From Kiritimatiellia bacterium (GTDB lineage: Bacteria; Verrucomicrobiota; Kiritimatiellia; RFP12; UBA1067), in NCBI GenBank assembly GCA_028686345.1, contig JAQUCE010000015.1:1-62699 (forward strand): DNA of 62,699 nt. The letters are read 5' to 3'. Positions 33,482 to 42,306 of this stretch are shown here, piece after piece (position 1 is the first letter of the stretch; each line of letters begins with the position of its first letter). Both the position numbers and the translations under genes were made by a program. The notes under the pieces are model-generated. The model was given only the letters and a program-made list of their open reading frames with translations. It was not told the origin of the DNA and ran no database searches.

Positions 33482-34435
33482 TCACTCTTCTACCACAACT
33501 GGCGTGCCAATCTCAATCATCTGGATCAGCTTGAGCGCGTTCCAGTTAGCGAGACGAAAGCAGCCGTGCGAGGCGGCTTCACCAATGCGTTCAGGGGCCG
33601 GGGTTCCATGCAGGCCATAGCCCGGCAGCGAAAGTCCAATCCAAGCCAGGCCCACCGGGTTGTTCGGTCCGGGCGGTATGGAGAGCTTGGTGGTCTCTCT
33701 GCCACCAGGCCTGAAGAGCTGCGGGTCATAAAGATAAATCGGGTTTTTGGCGATATTTTTGACATAAATCTCACCGGATGGTCGCTGTGAGCGACTTGCG
33801 GCAATCGAGCAGGGAAAAAGCGCGACCAGCCGCCCGCTGTAATTAAAGACCGTGACCTCCCTGCGTCCCAATGAGATCCTGAGCGAGGCCGCTTCACGCA
33901 GCAGTTTACCCACAGTACAGGCTGGCAGGGTCACAAGCGAGCCAGGCGGCGGATTGGGCCAGAGGAGCTCAGGGTTAAGCCGCTCCATGGCTTTGAAGGA
34001 GGAGTGCCCCTTCTCAGCCAACAGCTCCTGGATCGTTTCGTAGGCCAGCGTGTGAACCTTGGCTTTACCCTCCCAGGTCACCGGCACCGGAGCGATGGAT
34101 TTCCAATCCTCCTCGCTCACCGTATAGGTGGCAAGCACATTGCTGGTTCCGCCGAGCTGATCCAGGATCGCAGCGGTTGGCACGCCGGTGGGTGTCATGT
34201 TGTTCAGCTTCTGCCAGGTCATCAGCGCGGCGGCCGTTTTTGCGCCCCACACCCCATCCACACAGTTGCAGGAGAGGTTGGCGCGGTCTAGATGAACCTG
34301 CAGCGCCAGTGTGTCGTAGCTGAACCCGCGCGCATACCCCTTAAAGGCGGCATCCTTTGACTCGGCCAAAGACGTGCCTGCCAGGAGCATAGCGATAAAA
34401 AAGGAGCTAAACAAATTTTTATAAGAGAACCGCAA
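33482..34435 (-). CDS. L,D-transpeptidase with peptidoglycan-binding domain
   Basis: 317 residues. Signal peptide (1-~24), a PG_binding_1-like repeat (ALQVHLDRANLSCNCVDGVW, then GAKTAAALMTWQKLN), a LysM-like spacer (TIQELLAEKGHSSFKAMERL) and a YkuD catalytic domain with HGTPAPERIGEAASHGCFRL. The Cys near residue 292 is the nucleophile. Such enzymes make 3-3 cross-links in peptidoglycan or attach lipoproteins in the periplasm. It is the last gene of a unit with the UbiA-type and GT2 genes 20 bp upstream, which suggests envelope building. All motif residues are intact. Confidence 0.92.
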   Translation of the reverse strand: MRFSYKNLFSSFFIAMLLAGTSLAESKDAAFKGYARGFSYDTLALQVHLDRANLSCNCVDGVWGAKTAAALMTWQKLNNMTPTGVPTAAILDQLGGTSNVLATYTVSEEDWKSIAPVPVTWEGKAKVHTLAYETIQELLAEKGHSSFKAMERLNPELLWPNPPPGSLVTLPACTVGKLLREAASLRISLGRREVTVFNYSGRLVALFPCSIAASRSQRPSGEIYVKNIAKNPIYLYDPQLFRPGGRETTKLSIPPGPNNPVGLAWIGLSLPGYGLHGTPAPERIGEAASHGCFRLANWNALKLIQMIEIGTPVVVEE

Positions 34436-34454
34436 GATATCAACCCTGTAAACG

Positions 34455-35363
34455 TCATTGAGGCCACAGGAAAACCGCCAAAGCGGTCAGCCCGTAGCAC
34501 AGTATTGTGATAATCATCATCCGGTCAGAGAGCAAAACGCGCTCTGGCCGCCCGCCGTCCTTAGAGTTATAGACCAGGTCCAGGTACCGAAAGATCCCGA
34601 AGATGACAAACGGGATAGTCAACCCCAACCCGCTGGTACCAAAACGGGCAACGGTTTCGGGTGAGAGCGTGTAGATCGAGTAGCAGACCAATGTTGCGGC
34701 AGCGGTGATTACGATCTGACTGTCCAGCAACTGCAAGTTATAACCGGATAGGGCCGCGCGATGCGTCTCAGCTTGATTTGCGAAAAGAAGTTTCTCGTGC
34801 CTTCTTTTGCACAGCGCCAAAAAGAGAGCCAGCAGAAAGGTGCAGAGCAGCAGCCAAGGCGAGAGGCGTACTGTGAGTGCCAGGGCCCCGGCGCCGGCAC
34901 GCATTACAAAACCAAAGGCAATGACAAAAACGTCCACATACGCGATACGTTTCAGCACAAAGGTATAAAGCAGCTGCAAGAGCAGGTAGGCGGCCAAGAC
35001 CGCGGTGTAAGCCGGAGGCAGGACCAATGCTCCGGCAAAAGCGGCAACCAGCAATGCGGCTGACAGAAACAGTGCGCTGCCTTTTGTCATTGCGCCGGAT
35101 GCCAGCGGGCGCAGTCTTTTGACAGGGTGGACGCGGTCGGCCTCGATGTCGCTCAGGTCGTTGATCAGATAAACGCCGCTGGAGAGTGCGCAAAAACAAA
35201 CCACTGCGGCCGCAACCTGCAGCAATGGGGCAAACCCACGCACCTGCTCGGCTTGGCTGGGATCCCAAAGAGCGAAGAAATAAGCCGCTGGCACAACCCC
35301 GTTTTTCAGCCACTGGGCCGGGCGCAGCGCTTTAAATAAAACTACCCCGCCAGAGCCTGTCAT
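34455..35363 (-). CDS. UbiA-family prenyltransferase, decaprenylphosphoryl-phosphoribose synthase-like
   Basis: 302 residues with about eight to nine membrane helices. It has the Asp-rich prenyl-binding motif INDLSDIEADRVHP, followed by KRLRPLASG. Near the C-terminus are FRYLDLVYNSKDGG and RPERVLLSDR. This second pattern is that of phosphoribosyl-transferring members (DPPR-synthase-like, related to mycobacterial Rv3806c) rather than quinone or haem prenyltransferases. It would transfer 5-phosphoribose from PRPP to a polyprenyl phosphate in the inner membrane. Its ATG overlaps the stop of the GT2 gene (ATGA). No epimerase partner (DprE1/E2-like) is seen in the window, so the product's fate is unknown. 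Confidence 0.8.
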   Translation of the reverse strand: MTGSGGVVLFKALRPAQWLKNGVVPAAYFFALWDPSQAEQVRGFAPLLQVAAAVVCFCALSSGVYLINDLSDIEADRVHPVKRLRPLASGAMTKGSALFLSAALLVAAFAGALVLPPAYTAVLAAYLLLQLLYTFVLKRIAYVDVFVIAFGFVMRAGAGALALTVRLSPWLLLCTFLLALFLALCKRRHEKLLFANQAETHRAALSGYNLQLLDSQIVITAAATLVCYSIYTLSPETVARFGTSGLGLTIPFVIFGIFRYLDLVYNSKDGGRPERVLLSDRMMIITILCYGLTALAVFLWPQ

Positions 35364-36112
35364 GCCTTGCGCTCCACCGGCGGTTTACGTCGGCAGCCGT
35401 TGCGGAACCAAAGCTTTAAAACAAGGGTGAAAGCCTCAAAGGCGATATCAGTGCTCATCTTAGAGTAGCCTGCCACACGGTCCTCAAAAATAATGGGCAC
35501 CTCCTGGATTTTGAACCCCTTCATCCAGGCGTTGTGATTCATCTCAATCTGAAAGGAGTAGCCGTTGGACGTTATTTTATCGAGCTCAATCGACTCCAGC
35601 ACCTTGCGTCGGAAGCATTTGAAGCCGCCGGTTGGGTCATGCACCGGCATGCCTGTGATCAGCCGCACATACTTGCCCGCGCCAGTTGAGAGCAAGAGCC
35701 GGCTCATGGGCCAATTCATGACGCGGATGCCGCCGATATAACGCGATCCGATAACAAGATCAGCTCCGTCATGCGCGGCCTTCAGCAGCGCCGGCAAAGC
35801 TTTGGGATCATGCGAGAAGTCCGCGTCCATCTCACAGATCAACTCATAACCGCGTTCGAGCGCCCATTTAAATCCGGCGATATACGCCCGGCCGAGCCCC
35901 TCTTTTTTTTCACGGTGCATCACAAAAACGCGTGGTTCAGCAGACACTATTTCATCCAGAATCCGCCCGGTTCCATCGGGTGACTGATCATCGACAAACA
36001 GAATGTTAACCTCAGGCGCCTGCTTTAAAACAGCCTCGGCAATTGGTCGCACATTTTCTTTTTCATCATACGTGGGGATGATTACGAGTGTTTTTTCATT
36101 CATATGCATCAT
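35360..36112 (-). CDS. GT2 glycosyltransferase, polyprenol-phosphate mannose synthase-like
   Basis: 250 residues. It starts with a standard GT-A fold: VIIPTYDEKENVRPI, then the nucleotide-binding LFVDDQSPDGTG and the DXD-type motif CEMDADFSHDP, then GADLVIGSRY and DPTGGFKCFRRKVLE. This is the DPM1/Ppm1 pattern: transfer of mannose (or a similar sugar) from GDP to a polyprenyl phosphate at the cytoplasmic face. There is no C-terminal membrane domain. It overlaps the UbiA-like gene by four bases. Together they could prepare lipid-linked sugars for the envelope. The start (MMHMNEK) could be either of the first ATGs. Confidence 0.9.
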   Translation of the reverse strand: MMHMNEKTLVIIPTYDEKENVRPIAEAVLKQAPEVNILFVDDQSPDGTGRILDEIVSAEPRVFVMHREKKEGLGRAYIAGFKWALERGYELICEMDADFSHDPKALPALLKAAHDGADLVIGSRYIGGIRVMNWPMSRLLLSTGAGKYVRLITGMPVHDPTGGFKCFRRKVLESIELDKITSNGYSFQIEMNHNAWMKGFKIQEVPIIFEDRVAGYSKMSTDIAFEAFTLVLKLWFRNGCRRKPPVERKA

Positions 36113-36544
36113 TTATAGTTCCAATATCTTGCACTATGCCATTAACAACATCACAGCTCTTTTGTGTATATAAAAAGTAGCAGATTAACCCCTGGCAGTC
36201 AACAGGGAGTTTTTGCAATTAACAGGATGGGCCGAATGGGCCGAATGGGCCGAATGGGCCGAATGGGCCGAATGGGCCGGGTGGGGCGGGTGGGGCGGGT
36301 GGGGCGGATGGGCCACATGGGCCACATGGGCCACATTGGCCACATGCGCCGGCAGCCCATCAGGCCCATCAGGCCCATAGCGCCGCCACACGGGCAAAGC
36401 CCATGCACCACCAGCCAACAACGCCCGATGCGCCGGCAGCCCATCAGGCCCATCAGGCCCATAGCGCCGCCACACGGGCAAAGCCCATGCAGCACCGCCA
36501 TCACTGAAAGCAACGGCGGCATGTAGGAGAACCATATTTTTAGT
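36113..36544. repeat. 9-bp tandem array and duplicated 84-bp block
   Basis: Fourteen contiguous 9-mers of the ATGGGCCGA type fill 36227-36352 (five ATGGGCCGA, one ATGGGCCGG, three GTGGGGCGG, three ATGGGCCAC, one ATTGGCCAC, one ATGCGCCGG). A 64-bp stretch (36344-36407) is then repeated exactly at 36428-36491, an 84-bp period. Because 9 and 84 are multiples of three, long open frames appear on both strands. None has a credible start or composition. Confidence 0.9.
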
Positions 36545-37621
36545 TTAGAGCGCGTTCAAAACAAGGTCGCCGATCTCGGTGGTGGTGTGACCCATCTCAT
36601 TCGCCAGCTGACTCCGCATCTTAGGAGTCGTTGCGGCGATGGCGGCTTCAATGGCGCGGCCAGCCTGCTCTTCTCCCAGGCTGGTGAGCATCATAGCGCC
36701 GGCACCGATGGCTGCCAGCGGATTGATGGCATTCTTGCCGCTCCACATCGGCGCGGTGCCGCCGATCGGCTCGAACATGCTGACACCATTTGGGTTGATG
36801 TTGCCGCCTGCCGCGACTCCGAGTCCGCCCTGCGTTATGGCTGCCAGATCGGTGATGATGTCGCCGAACATATTTTCAGTCACGACCACATCAAACATCT
36901 CGGGAGAAGCGACCATATAGAGGCAGGTTGCATCAACATGATAGTACTCGCGCGTCACATCCGGATACTGTGCGCCGACTTCAGCGAAAACGCGGTTCCA
37001 CAGCTCGTACATAAAGGTCAGCACATTGGATTTGCCAATCATGGCCAGGGTGTTTTTATCGCCAATGCCGCGCGCTTTACGCCCATACTTACGGGCATAC
37101 TCAAATGCGTAACGCAGGCAGCGTTCAACCTGATCATAGGTGTACATCATCTGCTGAACCGCCACTTCATCCTTGGTGCCAGCGCGTGAAAGCCCGCCAA
37201 TGCCGGTATAGAGCCCCCCGCTGTTTTCACGAATCACGGTATAATCGATCTCCTTCGGCCCCTTGTTTTTGATGGGGCACTCGACCGCGGGATAGAGTTT
37301 GACAGGACGCAGATTGATATACTGATCCAGTTCAAACCGCAGTTTCAGCAGCAGCCCTTTTTCCAGAATGCCGGGCTTGACATCCACATGACCCACAGCG
37401 CCCAGAAAAATGGCATCAAAGCCTTTGAGTTCCGCCAGGGTTGAATCCGGCAACACCTCGCCTGTTCTCAGGTAGCGCTCGCCACCCAGATCATAGAAGG
37501 TTTTCTCCAGCTTAAAATTAAACTTTTCCGCGGCTGCATCAATGACCTTGCAGCCCTCTTTAATAACCTCCGGGCCGGTTCCATCGCCTGGAAGCACCGC
37601 AATTTTATATGTTTTGGACAT
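36545..37621 (-). CDS. leuB: 3-isopropylmalate dehydrogenase
   Basis: 358 residues. It has the isocitrate/isopropylmalate dehydrogenase fold: [16 protein letters not shown] at the N-terminus, the FLGAVGH segment, [24 protein letters not shown] with the metal-binding Asp, [16 protein letters not shown], and [20 protein letters not shown] as the NAD-binding region. LeuB oxidises and decarboxylates 3-isopropylmalate in leucine synthesis. Its sequence is somewhat divergent, so a related beta-decarboxylating dehydrogenase (tartrate or homoisocitrate type) is possible. No other leu gene lies beside it. Confidence 0.85.
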   Translation of the reverse strand: MSKTYKIAVLPGDGTGPEVIKEGCKVIDAAAEKFNFKLEKTFYDLGGERYLRTGEVLPDSTLAELKGFDAIFLGAVGHVDVKPGILEKGLLLKLRFELDQYINLRPVKLYPAVECPIKNKGPKEIDYTVIRENSGGLYTGIGGLSRAGTKDEVAVQQMMYTYDQVERCLRYAFEYARKYGRKARGIGDKNTLAMIGKSNVLTFMYELWNRVFAEVGAQYPDVTREYYHVDATCLYMVASPEMFDVVVTENMFGDIITDLAAITQGGLGVAAGGNINPNGVSMFEPIGGTAPMWSGKNAINPLAAIGAGAMMLTSLGEEQAGRAIEAAIAATTPKMRSQLANEMGHTTTEIGDLVLNAL

Positions 37622-37735
37622 TTGTTGTTTCCTGAATTAATTCGTGTTATTCAAATCTTTGTCGACTTCCATCGACCCAATCGACTTCAAATAATGCCGG
37701 TTGATTTCGATCGACACCGTGACAAAAAGGTTTTC

Positions 37736-38890
37736 CTAGACGCGGTCTTCGGGGGTTAAACCGAAGAGGCCGAAAAGCTCATCGCAGCAGCCCTCCCAGT
37801 CGGTCAGCTCGCGCACATTATCAGGGGTGAGGCGTTCAAGGATTGCGGCGGTCTCCCGCTGCACATCCTCGCGCATCTCCCAATCGTCGAGGCGTATCCG
37901 GCCCTGCTCATCGGTTGCAACCAGCTGATCACCGCTGTAGAGGCGTTCACGCAGCAGACGGCTCATCTGCTGATGGCAATCTTCGTTCAGCCCTTTGGCT
38001 TTCAAGACTTTGTTCAGGGCGCACAGATAGGCTGACATAACAGGGATCATCACACTGGCGCGGGTGACCAGCGCGCGGTTTACCGAGACATAGGCGCGGC
38101 CCCGGTTCGGGGCGAGCAGCTCGCTGATTTCAAAGGCGGCGGCCTCCAGATGTTCTTTGGCCTTGCCCAGTGTTCCGGAGCGATAGATGGCGTGGGTCGC
38201 GGCTGGACCGATATAAGAGAGCGCAATGGTTTGCACATTATTGGCCAGCATATCGGCAGAGTGCAGCGCCTCAATCCAGAGTTTCCAATCCTCGCCGCCC
38301 ATGACCTTGACCGTGGCTGCGATCTCCCCGTCGGTGGCGGGCTGGAGTGTAACCTCGGTGATCTTGCCGGTGGCCACATCAAGGGTTGAGCCAACGAGTG
38401 CTTCGCCGACGGGTTTGATCACCGAGCGGTAGATCTCGCCGCTCTTCGGATCAACCCGCGCGGGTGAGGCCAGTGAGTAGATCACCAGATCAAAGGCTCC
38501 CATGCCATTGCCCTTCACCCGCTGGATCACCGCCTCGCGGGTGGCATCGCTAAAGGCATCGCCGATCAGCGTCTCTGAAAAGAGCCCCGCCTCAGTTGCC
38601 GCCATGTCAAAGGCCTGATTGTTATACCATCCAGGGCTGCCGTTTTTCCTGACAGTCGGAGGGCGTTCATACGAAACCCCAAAGGTACGCGCACCTGCGC
38701 CGAAAGCAGTCACAACCCGGGCGGCCAAGCCGTAGCCGCCGGAACACCCCAGAATCAGAACCGACCTGGGCCCTTTTTCGATGCAGGGGCTTTGTTTCTC
38801 GGCCTCAATCCAGCGGCGCACATTGGCAAAGCACCCAGCGGGATTCACACTACTGCAGACCCCGTTGACAATACGTATCGGTTTTTTCAT
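37736..38890 (-). CDS. fabV: Trans-2-enoyl-ACP/CoA reductase FabV
   Basis: 384 residues. It has a Rossmann start LILGCSGGYGLAARV and the YERPPTVRKNGSPGWYNNQA segment typical of FabV. The catalytic Tyr-x8-Lys motif (IYRSGTLGKAK) is intact. It performs the last reduction of fatty-acid elongation with NAD(P)H and is naturally resistant to triclosan in other bacteria. It follows fabZ by 8 bp, and fabF-fabZ-fabV looks like one unit. Confidence 0.95.
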   Translation of the reverse strand: MKKPIRIVNGVCSSVNPAGCFANVRRWIEAEKQSPCIEKGPRSVLILGCSGGYGLAARVVTAFGAGARTFGVSYERPPTVRKNGSPGWYNNQAFDMAATEAGLFSETLIGDAFSDATREAVIQRVKGNGMGAFDLVIYSLASPARVDPKSGEIYRSVIKPVGEALVGSTLDVATGKITEVTLQPATDGEIAATVKVMGGEDWKLWIEALHSADMLANNVQTIALSYIGPAATHAIYRSGTLGKAKEHLEAAAFEISELLAPNRGRAYVSVNRALVTRASVMIPVMSAYLCALNKVLKAKGLNEDCHQQMSRLLRERLYSGDQLVATDEQGRIRLDDWEMREDVQRETAAILERLTPDNVRELTDWEGCCDELFGLFGLTPEDRV

Positions 38891-38898
38891 ATTGGTGT

Positions 38899-39375
38899 TT
38901 ACTCAGGTCCCAGAACACAGGTGAACTCCGCCTCGGCGGCCAGCTTGCCATCAACAAAGGCCTGCCCCTGCTGGGTAATAGCGCGGCGGGTGACCTTGGA
39001 GTTGACAATCTGCATCTTAACAGTATCACCAGGGCGCACCTGCGCCCGGAGTTTCACATTATTCACCTTAACCAAAAAAAACAGCCCATTGCGCACAATG
39101 CCGGAGGCAACCAGTCCCGCGCCGCCGCACTGCGCCATGGATTCAACCAGAATCACCCCGGGCACCACCGGGTAGTTCGGGAAATGCCCTTTAAAGAACC
39201 AGGTATCCTCCGCATAGGTGTATTCACCCTCATAGCGCTCCTGCGAGCTATACGTAAGTTTATCCACAAACAAAAACGGCTTACGGTGCGGCAGAAGATC
39301 CTCGGTGGAGCCTTTATAGGCCTGACCATCCTCAACCATTTTAACCGCAACACTCTGCTTCACTGCATCACTCAT
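38899..39375 (-). CDS. fabZ: 3-hydroxyacyl-ACP dehydratase FabZ
   Basis: 158 residues with the hot-dog fold. LLPHRKPFLFVDKL is the N-terminal signature. The catalytic His and Glu are seen in FFKGHFPNYPVVPGVILVES. It dehydrates 3-hydroxyacyl-ACP in each elongation cycle, and the next enzyme, FabV, is encoded directly downstream. Spacing to fabF upstream is 16 bp. The C-terminus (AEAEFTCVLGPE) is usual for the family. Confidence 0.95.
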   Translation of the reverse strand: MSDAVKQSVAVKMVEDGQAYKGSTEDLLPHRKPFLFVDKLTYSSQERYEGEYTYAEDTWFFKGHFPNYPVVPGVILVESMAQCGGAGLVASGIVRNGLFFLVKVNNVKLRAQVRPGDTVKMQIVNSKVTRRAITQQGQAFVDGKLAAEAEFTCVLGPE

Positions 39376-39391
39376 TAGTCACTCTCCAAAA

Positions 39392-40639
39392 TCAGGCATA
39401 TTTCTTAAATGCTAAAACGCCATTATGCCCGCCAAATCCCAGTGAGCTGGAGACCGCCACATTGATCTCACCTTCAACGCCCTTATTGGGAACAATATCT
39501 AAATCGCACTCAGGATCCGGTGTCTCGTAGTTGATCGTCGGCGGGTAGAACCCCTCTTTAATCGCTAAAGCGCAGACAATCGCCTCGACCGCGCCTGCGG
39601 CGCCAAGCAGATGTCCGGTCATGCTCTTGGTTGACGAAACCTTCAGCTTATAAGCGTGTTCGCCAAACGCATCCTTGATCGCCTTGGTCTCCATCGGATC
39701 ATTCAGAGGCGTTGATGTTCCATGCGCGTTGACATAATCAACCTCCTCTGGGGCCATCCCCGCATCTTTTAAGGCCAAAGTAAAGGCGCGCTTTGCGCCG
39801 GCGGCCTCGGGATCGGGAGCTGTCAGGTGATACGCATCACCTGTACCGCCGTAGCCAGCCAACTCAGCATAGACCTTCGCATTACGGGCCTTGGCATGCG
39901 CCTCAGACTCCAGGATCATAATCCCGGCACCCTCACCCATAACAAATCCGTCGCGGTTCAGGTCGAACGGACGGCAGGATTTTGTCGGTGTGTCGTTATA
40001 TTTTGTGCTCAACGCCTTCATGGCGCAAAATCCGCCCACGCAATACTCGGTGATGGTTGCCTCAGTACCCCCTGCGATCACCACATCCGCGCGGCCGGCG
40101 CGTATCATGTCCAGCGCAATGCCGAGTGCATCTGTGCCCGAAGCGCAGGCTGTTACCATGGTGTGCACCGCTCCTTTGGCATTAAGCATTATTGAGATAT
40201 TGCCAGCCGCCTCATTGGCGATCAGCTTGGGAATCATCATTGGTGAAAGGCGCCCGGGACCTCGCTCAAAAAGAACCTTGTAGGCCTCCATGTCAACCTC
40301 GACCCCCCCGATTCCATTGCCGATCATCACGGCCACGCGCTCAGGGTCAGGCAGGTTCTGCTCTAACCCGGAATCAGTCCAGGCCTCTTTTGCGGCAGCC
40401 ACTGCGTACTGAGTGAAAAGCCCCATCCGGCGCGCCAGCTTCTTCTCAGCGTAAACCGAAAAATCAAAATCCTTAACCTCAGCGGAAACCTTAGAGTCAA
40501 CATTCACTGGATCAAACTTGGTAGTTGTTCCAATTCCACTGACACCGTCGCGGATGCTCTGCCACATCTCCGGGACAGACTTACCGATTGGCGTAATCGC
40601 TCCAACACCTGTGATCAAGACTTTGGTATTTTTACTCAT
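39392..40639 (-). CDS. fabF: Beta-ketoacyl-ACP synthase II FabF
   Basis: 415 residues. The thiolase-fold active site is complete: Cys in VTACASGTDALGIA, His in VNAHGTSTPLNDPMET, and Lys and His in STKSMTGHLLGAAGAVEA. It condenses malonyl-ACP with the growing acyl chain. In many bacteria acpP precedes fabF; here no ACP gene is next to it. The upstream ~200 bp (40640-40838) is AT-rich and probably holds the promoter of the fab unit. Confidence 0.96.
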   Translation of the reverse strand: MSKNTKVLITGVGAITPIGKSVPEMWQSIRDGVSGIGTTTKFDPVNVDSKVSAEVKDFDFSVYAEKKLARRMGLFTQYAVAAAKEAWTDSGLEQNLPDPERVAVMIGNGIGGVEVDMEAYKVLFERGPGRLSPMMIPKLIANEAAGNISIMLNAKGAVHTMVTACASGTDALGIALDMIRAGRADVVIAGGTEATITEYCVGGFCAMKALSTKYNDTPTKSCRPFDLNRDGFVMGEGAGIMILESEAHAKARNAKVYAELAGYGGTGDAYHLTAPDPEAAGAKRAFTLALKDAGMAPEEVDYVNAHGTSTPLNDPMETKAIKDAFGEHAYKLKVSSTKSMTGHLLGAAGAVEAIVCALAIKEGFYPPTINYETPDPECDLDIVPNKGVEGEINVAVSSSLGFGGHNGVLAFKKYA

Positions 40640-40838
40640 TATGAGAACACCCTTCTCTATTAATTAAAACTGAATAGGAATTAACACATATTATTCGCCT
40701 GCTAAGCGCATAAAAACGGTCAAAACCTTAAAATTACCTAGCTATGGTAAAACTTCACCCATAATGACATTTTTTCATATTTTGTCAACATGGATTTTAC
40801 GTATCTGCAATAAATTTTTATGACCTCAGCCAAACGCT

Positions 40839-42305
40839 TCACTTTTGCCGTAGCCGTTGCCCCAGCCACGCGTAGCCGCATGCCAGCAGAAAGATCACGA
40901 ATGCACTCTGAAGCAGCCGCACGAATAGGTGGTCGACAACGCCTGTGGCCTGCGCGACTGTCCGCTGCGCCGCGGCCTCGCCCTCATCGCGCAGCACTGC
41001 AATGCCCCCCTGCAGGGCCTCATCGTTAGAGAGACCGCGCAGATCGCTAATCAAGCCGCGGATCTCAGCCGTGCCGCTCTGAATGGAATTCGCGGCCGCT
41101 GCATACTCACGCACATCAAACTCCGGCTCGTCATCAGCGCTCTGCTTGCTCTCAGGGCTGTCAATCAGCGCCCGGATATCCCCCAGCATCAACCGGATCT
41201 CAGCGGCGGCAACGGTCAGGGCAACCGCGGTCTTTTGGTAATCCGCAATCTCAAACCCTTGACGTTGCTCGCCGGTATTGGCAGCAGCCGGCTCCGGAGG
41301 CCGATCCAACCCGAGCACGCGCATGAGGTCAGTTGCGGCGTTGACCGCCCGCTCAACCGCGGCTGCGAGCGACTCGCCTGCTGGCAGAAGCTCACGCGCC
41401 AGGGTCATCGACTCCTGAACCTCAACGGCCGTGAGATGGGTCGATTGCGCTGTGACGCGCAGGTTGGTGGTTACAGCATCCACGGCGCTCAGAATCTCAA
41501 TTATCTCCGCGCGCTTTGCAATCAGGTCATTCAGAGCGACCTGAAACTCAGCGCGAATAGTGGCTGGCAGCTGGTCGATCACCAACAGCGCCTCAGCAGT
41601 GGTCTCGCGAATGCCACTCAAGGCGGCTCCGCTCTCAGAGACCCCTTTGAGAGCCCGTCCCGGAACCAGGGACATCTGAAAAACACCCTCAACCGCCGAC
41701 TGCCCTTTGCCCCAAACTGAAAAGAAGGGGGCGCTCCACCAGCGTGATTCCGGCACCAGCTCCTCGTGCGCTGGAATCGCCTGTTCCTTGGTAAACGCAT
41801 CCAGCCGGCTCGACAGCGCGGCAATGGCATCCGGGGAGAGATAGCGCGCGGCAATATAGGCCAGCCGCTCCTCGCGCCGTTTAAGCATATCAACCCCGAT
41901 TGCCCGGGTGGCTGCGCTCATACCGTCAACAACCGTGTGCCGCTCCATATAGCGGTTCAGCGATTTGCTCACAGCCCAGGCATCCACGAGAGCGAGCAGC
42001 GGATCATCCTGACGCAGCGCGCTCTGAAGCTGCTTGAGCTGCACGCTCTGCCACTCATCCATTTTTTTCAGTTCAGCGAGACTACTCTTGCGGCTCTTAA
42101 GAATCTCAAGCGCAGAGCGCATGGTTGACTCTGCGTAGCGCTCAAACTCAACCAATTCCAACTGAAGCATCCGCCGCGTCTCAGGATCAGTGTAGGTCGC
42201 AACGGATGAAGCCGCAGAGGACGGATCAGGTAAACTCTCCGCCCCCGACACACCCCCGGCGAACAACACGGCGCCAACTGCAACAGTCACTCTGTAAAAA
42301 GTCAT
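40839..42305 (-). CDS. Exported coiled-coil protein with C-terminal membrane anchor, unknown function
   Basis: 488 residues from the ATG at 42305, giving a signal peptide (MTFYRVTVAVGAVLFAGGVS); earlier in-frame codons are unlikely. The protein is mostly helical, with long Ala/Leu/Glu-rich stretches predicted to form coiled coils. One transmembrane helix lies at the end (LLQSAFVIFLLACGYAWLG), leaving a short basic tail inside. It would thus face the periplasm, anchored at its C-terminus. I recognise no family. It begins 2 bp after the serine hydrolase stop, so both are co-translated. Confidence 0.75.
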   Translation of the reverse strand: MTFYRVTVAVGAVLFAGGVSGAESLPDPSSAASSVATYTDPETRRMLQLELVEFERYAESTMRSALEILKSRKSSLAELKKMDEWQSVQLKQLQSALRQDDPLLALVDAWAVSKSLNRYMERHTVVDGMSAATRAIGVDMLKRREERLAYIAARYLSPDAIAALSSRLDAFTKEQAIPAHEELVPESRWWSAPFFSVWGKGQSAVEGVFQMSLVPGRALKGVSESGAALSGIRETTAEALLVIDQLPATIRAEFQVALNDLIAKRAEIIEILSAVDAVTTNLRVTAQSTHLTAVEVQESMTLARELLPAGESLAAAVERAVNAATDLMRVLGLDRPPEPAAANTGEQRQGFEIADYQKTAVALTVAAAEIRLMLGDIRALIDSPESKQSADDEPEFDVREYAAAANSIQSGTAEIRGLISDLRGLSNDEALQGGIAVLRDEGEAAAQRTVAQATGVVDHLFVRLLQSAFVIFLLACGYAWLGQRLRQK

Positions 42306-42306
42306 T

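Noticed and set aside
36164..36535. Low-complexity proteins of MGR or PHP repeats on both strands
   Set aside because: The frames exist only because the repeat periods are multiples of three. Composition and starts are not credible.
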